Positions 4,539 through 6,082 of a stretch of DNA of 6,082 bases are shown piece after piece; the stretch's first letter is position 1; each line of letters starts with the position of its first letter. Location of the stretch: contig CABQCB010000122.1 of NCBI GenBank assembly GCA_902462475.1, positions 1-6,082 on the forward strand, written 5' to 3'. A model generated the notes under the pieces. That model was given only the letters and a program-made list of their open reading frames with translations, made no database searches and was not told the origin of the DNA. The stretch comes from an uncultured Oscillibacter sp. Lineage in GTDB: Bacteria > Bacillota_A > Clostridia > Oscillospirales > Oscillospiraceae. A program made the position numbers and the translations under genes.

Positions 4539-5507
4539 ATGAAGATCGTTGTTTTGGACGGCTACACGGAAAACCCCGGCGATTTGAGCTGGGAGGGCCT
4601 GGCGCAGCTGGGAGAGCTGACGGTCTATGACCGCACCAGCCTCACCGACGAGGCGGAGATCATCGCCAGGATCGGGGACGCGGAGATGGTGTTCACCAAC
4701 AAGACCCCCATTTCGGCCGGAACCATGGACGCCTGCCCCAACCTGAAGTTTATCAGCATGCTGGCCACGGGCTACAACGTGGTGGACGTGGACCACGCCC
4801 GGGAAAAGGGCATTCCCGTGTGCAACGTGCCGGTGTATGGTACCCGGTCTGTCAGCCAGTTTGCCATCGCGCTGCTGCTGGAGATCTGCCACCACATCGG
4901 CCACCACGATGAGACGGTGCACCAGGGCCGCTGGGAAAACTGCGCCGACTGGTGCTACTGGGATTATCCCCTCATCGAGCTGGCGGGAAAGACCTACGGC
5001 CTGCTGGGCTGCGGAAACATCGGCTACCACACCGCCGAGATCGCCAAGGCTCTGGGCATGCATGTCATCGCCTACGACGGGCGGCAGACGGAGCAGGCCC
5101 TGGCGCTGGGCGTGGAGTATGTGTCGCTGGATGAGCTGTTTGCCCGCTCCGATGTGCTGGGACTGCAGATGCCGCTGTTCCCCTTCAATACCGGCATCAT
5201 CAACCGGGAGAACATTGCCAAAATGAAGGACGGCGTCATCATCATCAACAACAGCCGCGGACAGATGGTGGTGGAGCAGGATCTGGCGGACGCCCTCAAC
5301 TCCGGAAAGGTGGCGGCGGCCGGACTGGACGTGGTGTCCACGGAGCCCATCCGGGGAGACAACCCGCTGCTGAAAGCAAAGAACTGCATCATCACGCCCC
5401 ATATGTCCTGGGGCGCCAAGGAGAGCCGCCAGCGGATCATGGAGACTTCCGTGGAAAACGCCAAGGCATTTTTGGCTGGTTCTCCCATCAACGTGGTCAA
5501 TCCCTGA
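4539..5507 (+). CDS. NAD-dependent D-2-hydroxyacid dehydrogenase, 322 aa
   Basis: A full-length member of the D-isomer 2-hydroxyacid dehydrogenase family. An N-terminal substrate domain includes MLATGYNVVDVD (74-85). The nucleotide domain has GCGNIG at 157-162, with D180 at the end of the second strand favouring NAD over NADP. The catalytic triad is R240 (NNSRGQ), E269 (STEP) and H288 (TPHMSWGAKE). The HxxWxxxE/R region resembles glycerate dehydrogenase/hydroxypyruvate reductase more than D-lactate dehydrogenase. It interconverts a 2-keto acid and a D-2-hydroxy acid; the likely substrate is small, but a branched keto acid as in leucine fermentation is also possible. ATG 4539 has GAAAGGAG at a 9-nt spacing. 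It is the third gene of the operon and the last intact one before the broken region. Confidence 0.9.
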   Translation: MKIVVLDGYTENPGDLSWEGLAQLGELTVYDRTSLTDEAEIIARIGDAEMVFTNKTPISAGTMDACPNLKFISMLATGYNVVDVDHAREKGIPVCNVPVYGTRSVSQFAIALLLEICHHIGHHDETVHQGRWENCADWCYWDYPLIELAGKTYGLLGCGNIGYHTAEIAKALGMHVIAYDGRQTEQALALGVEYVSLDELFARSDVLGLQMPLFPFNTGIINRENIAKMKDGVIIINNSRGQMVVEQDLADALNSGKVAAAGLDVVSTEPIRGDNPLLKAKNCIITPHMSWGAKESRQRIMETSVENAKAFLAGSPINVVNP

Positions 5508-5524
5508 TTCGGCTGCCGGTGCAG

Positions 5525-5651
5525 ATGATCCACGAAATTTATCAGCTCTCGTTCCAGGTCCGAAACCTGGACGCAAGTATCCGTTTTTACAGAGATATTT
5601 TGGGCATGCGCGGCCAGCGGATCGACGACCGGGAATTCCTCTTGTCGGCCG
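5525..5651 (+). pseudogene. 5' fragment of a second VOC-family gene (about 43 codons)
   Basis: From ATG 5525 the product MIHEIYQLSFQVRNLDASIR then FYRDILGM is a clear VOC first module. It loses family character after FLLSAG (residue 43), where the sequence becomes antisense to the lyase fragment; the frame then stops at 5701. A whole VOC protein needs about 125 residues, so two thirds are missing. The first metal-ligand position carries Gln7 (YQLSF) where relatives usually have His. No clear ribosome site precedes it, and it lies only 17 bases after the dehydrogenase stop. It differs from the intact VOC gene at 4099, so it is a paralogue and not a direct copy. Confidence 0.78.
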
Positions 5652-5663
5652 GGACTCGGCCGG
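5645..5663. repeat. Short GC-rich repeat at the VOC/lyase breakpoint
   Basis: TCGGCCGG occurs twice, at 5645-5652 and 5656-5663. Each copy contains the 6-bp palindrome CGGCCG, so they act as both direct and inverted repeats. Both truncated genes lose similarity in this interval, which makes it the likely recombination or joining site. Confidence 0.7.
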
Positions 5664-6020
5664 CGTGCGGCGGACGTTGGCCATGTTGTGCTGCGGGCTG
5701 ACACTGATGACGTAGGGGACCTCGTCCACACCGCACTCCACTGCGGTTTCCACGCCCCGGGCGTTGGGGACCAGGGCCACGGGCCGGACACCGTTTTTGC
5801 GCAGGTCGTCCCTTACGGCCATGAATACCGCTTTGGCGTCTGCCATCTGCGGGATGGCTTTGGGGCTGACAAAGGAAACGGCCTCGATCCGTTTGAATCC
5901 CGCCTCAGCCATTTTGCGGATGATGGCTACTTTGCCGTCAAAGGAGACAAGATCGTGTACGTTTTGGATGCCGTCCCGTGGGCCGACCTCTGTGATTTCA
6001 ACACTTTGAGGGAATACCAT
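5652..6020 (-). pseudogene. 5' fragment of a second HMG-CoA-lyase-family gene (123 codons)
   Basis: The minus-strand ATG 6020 has a GAGGAG ribosome site 8 bases upstream (6027-6034 region). It opens MVFPQSVEITEVGPRDGIQN and continues through SFVSPKAIPQM to NVRRTPAES. This matches the first 40 percent of an HMG-CoA lyase, with the R-D pair of PRDG intact (R15, D16). At residue 123 (base 5652) family similarity ends and the frame reads into antisense of the VOC fragment. The histidine pair, the catalytic cysteine loop and the rest of the barrel are missing, so the product cannot be active. It is a divergent paralogue of the intact lyase at 3170: the two share SFVSPKAIPQM and NVRRT but differ widely between. 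The rest of the gene may survive elsewhere if an inversion occurred. Confidence 0.82.
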
Positions 6021-6082
6021 GTGTGTGCTCCTCGTATAATAGATTTACGGTTTAACTGGGGTGGGAAACCGCAGGAAACCCA
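6021..6082 (-). other. Upstream region of the lyase fragment
   Basis: This 62-base edge contains the ribosome site of the minus-strand lyase fragment. A TATTAT (6041-6036) lies too close to that site to be a comfortable -10 box, and no good -35 box is in view. A promoter, if any, lies beyond the window. Confidence 0.35.

Noticed and set aside
4290..6020. Open minus-strand frame of 576 codons starting with lyase sequence
   Set aside because: Only the first 123 codons (6020-5652) resemble a protein family. The rest is antisense to the VOC and dehydrogenase genes, with the His/Val/Gly-rich composition typical of GC-rich shadow frames. It is not a real fusion protein.

Overview
The window looks like a chromosomal piece of a GC-rich Clostridia bacterium, probably near the Oscillospirales (Flavonifractor or Oscillibacter-like). 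I infer this from strong GGAGG ribosome sites, TTGACA/TATAAT-type promoters, tRNAs with encoded CCA, GC-rich third codon positions and the style of the proteins. No search was run, so the taxonomy is an inference.

Layout. Positions 1-507 hold three tightly packed, overlapping small genes on the minus strand: a Cys4 zinc-ribbon protein, a 77-residue helical protein and the start of a third protein that leaves the window. Positions 552-808 are a plus-strand tRNA operon (promoter, tRNA-Thr(TGT), tRNA-Tyr(GTA), strong terminator). Positions 809-1796 hold a LexA/CI-type self-cleaving regulator (XRE helix-turn-helix plus S24 peptidase). Its upstream region carries two perfect ACAAGAnTCTTGT palindromes and two half-sites. 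A 16-bp bidirectional terminator separates it from a convergent short-chain dehydrogenase (1834-2568, minus), which resembles FabG and more specifically the YmfI group linked to EF-P modification. The SDR promoter and the promoter of tRNA-Val(GAC) (2680-2756, plus) lie back to back.

The right half is a plus-strand catabolic-looking operon behind a leader of about 170 nt: an HMG-CoA-lyase-family enzyme (3170-4072), a VOC/glyoxalase-fold protein (4099-4485) and a D-2-hydroxyacid dehydrogenase (4539-5507). The leader may encode a 26-residue peptide with four consecutive prolines, ending directly before the lyase ribosome site. The operon then runs into a broken locus. The first ~43 codons of a second VOC protein (plus) meet, tail to tail, the first 123 codons of a second HMG-CoA-lyase paralogue (minus, start at 6020). 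Both genes stop being recognisable at the same point near 5651, within a short GC-rich repeat.

How the genes might work together. An acyl-CoA lyase, a VOC enzyme and an NAD-dependent 2-hydroxyacid dehydrogenase suggest breakdown or fermentation of a branched hydroxyacyl-CoA or a keto/hydroxy acid, but the substrate cannot be read from sequence. The items most worth a second look are the double truncation (inversion, deletion or assembly/amplification chimera), the operator array of the S24 regulator, and the proline-rich leader ORF. I saw no CRISPR array, no transposase and no clear phage structural gene.
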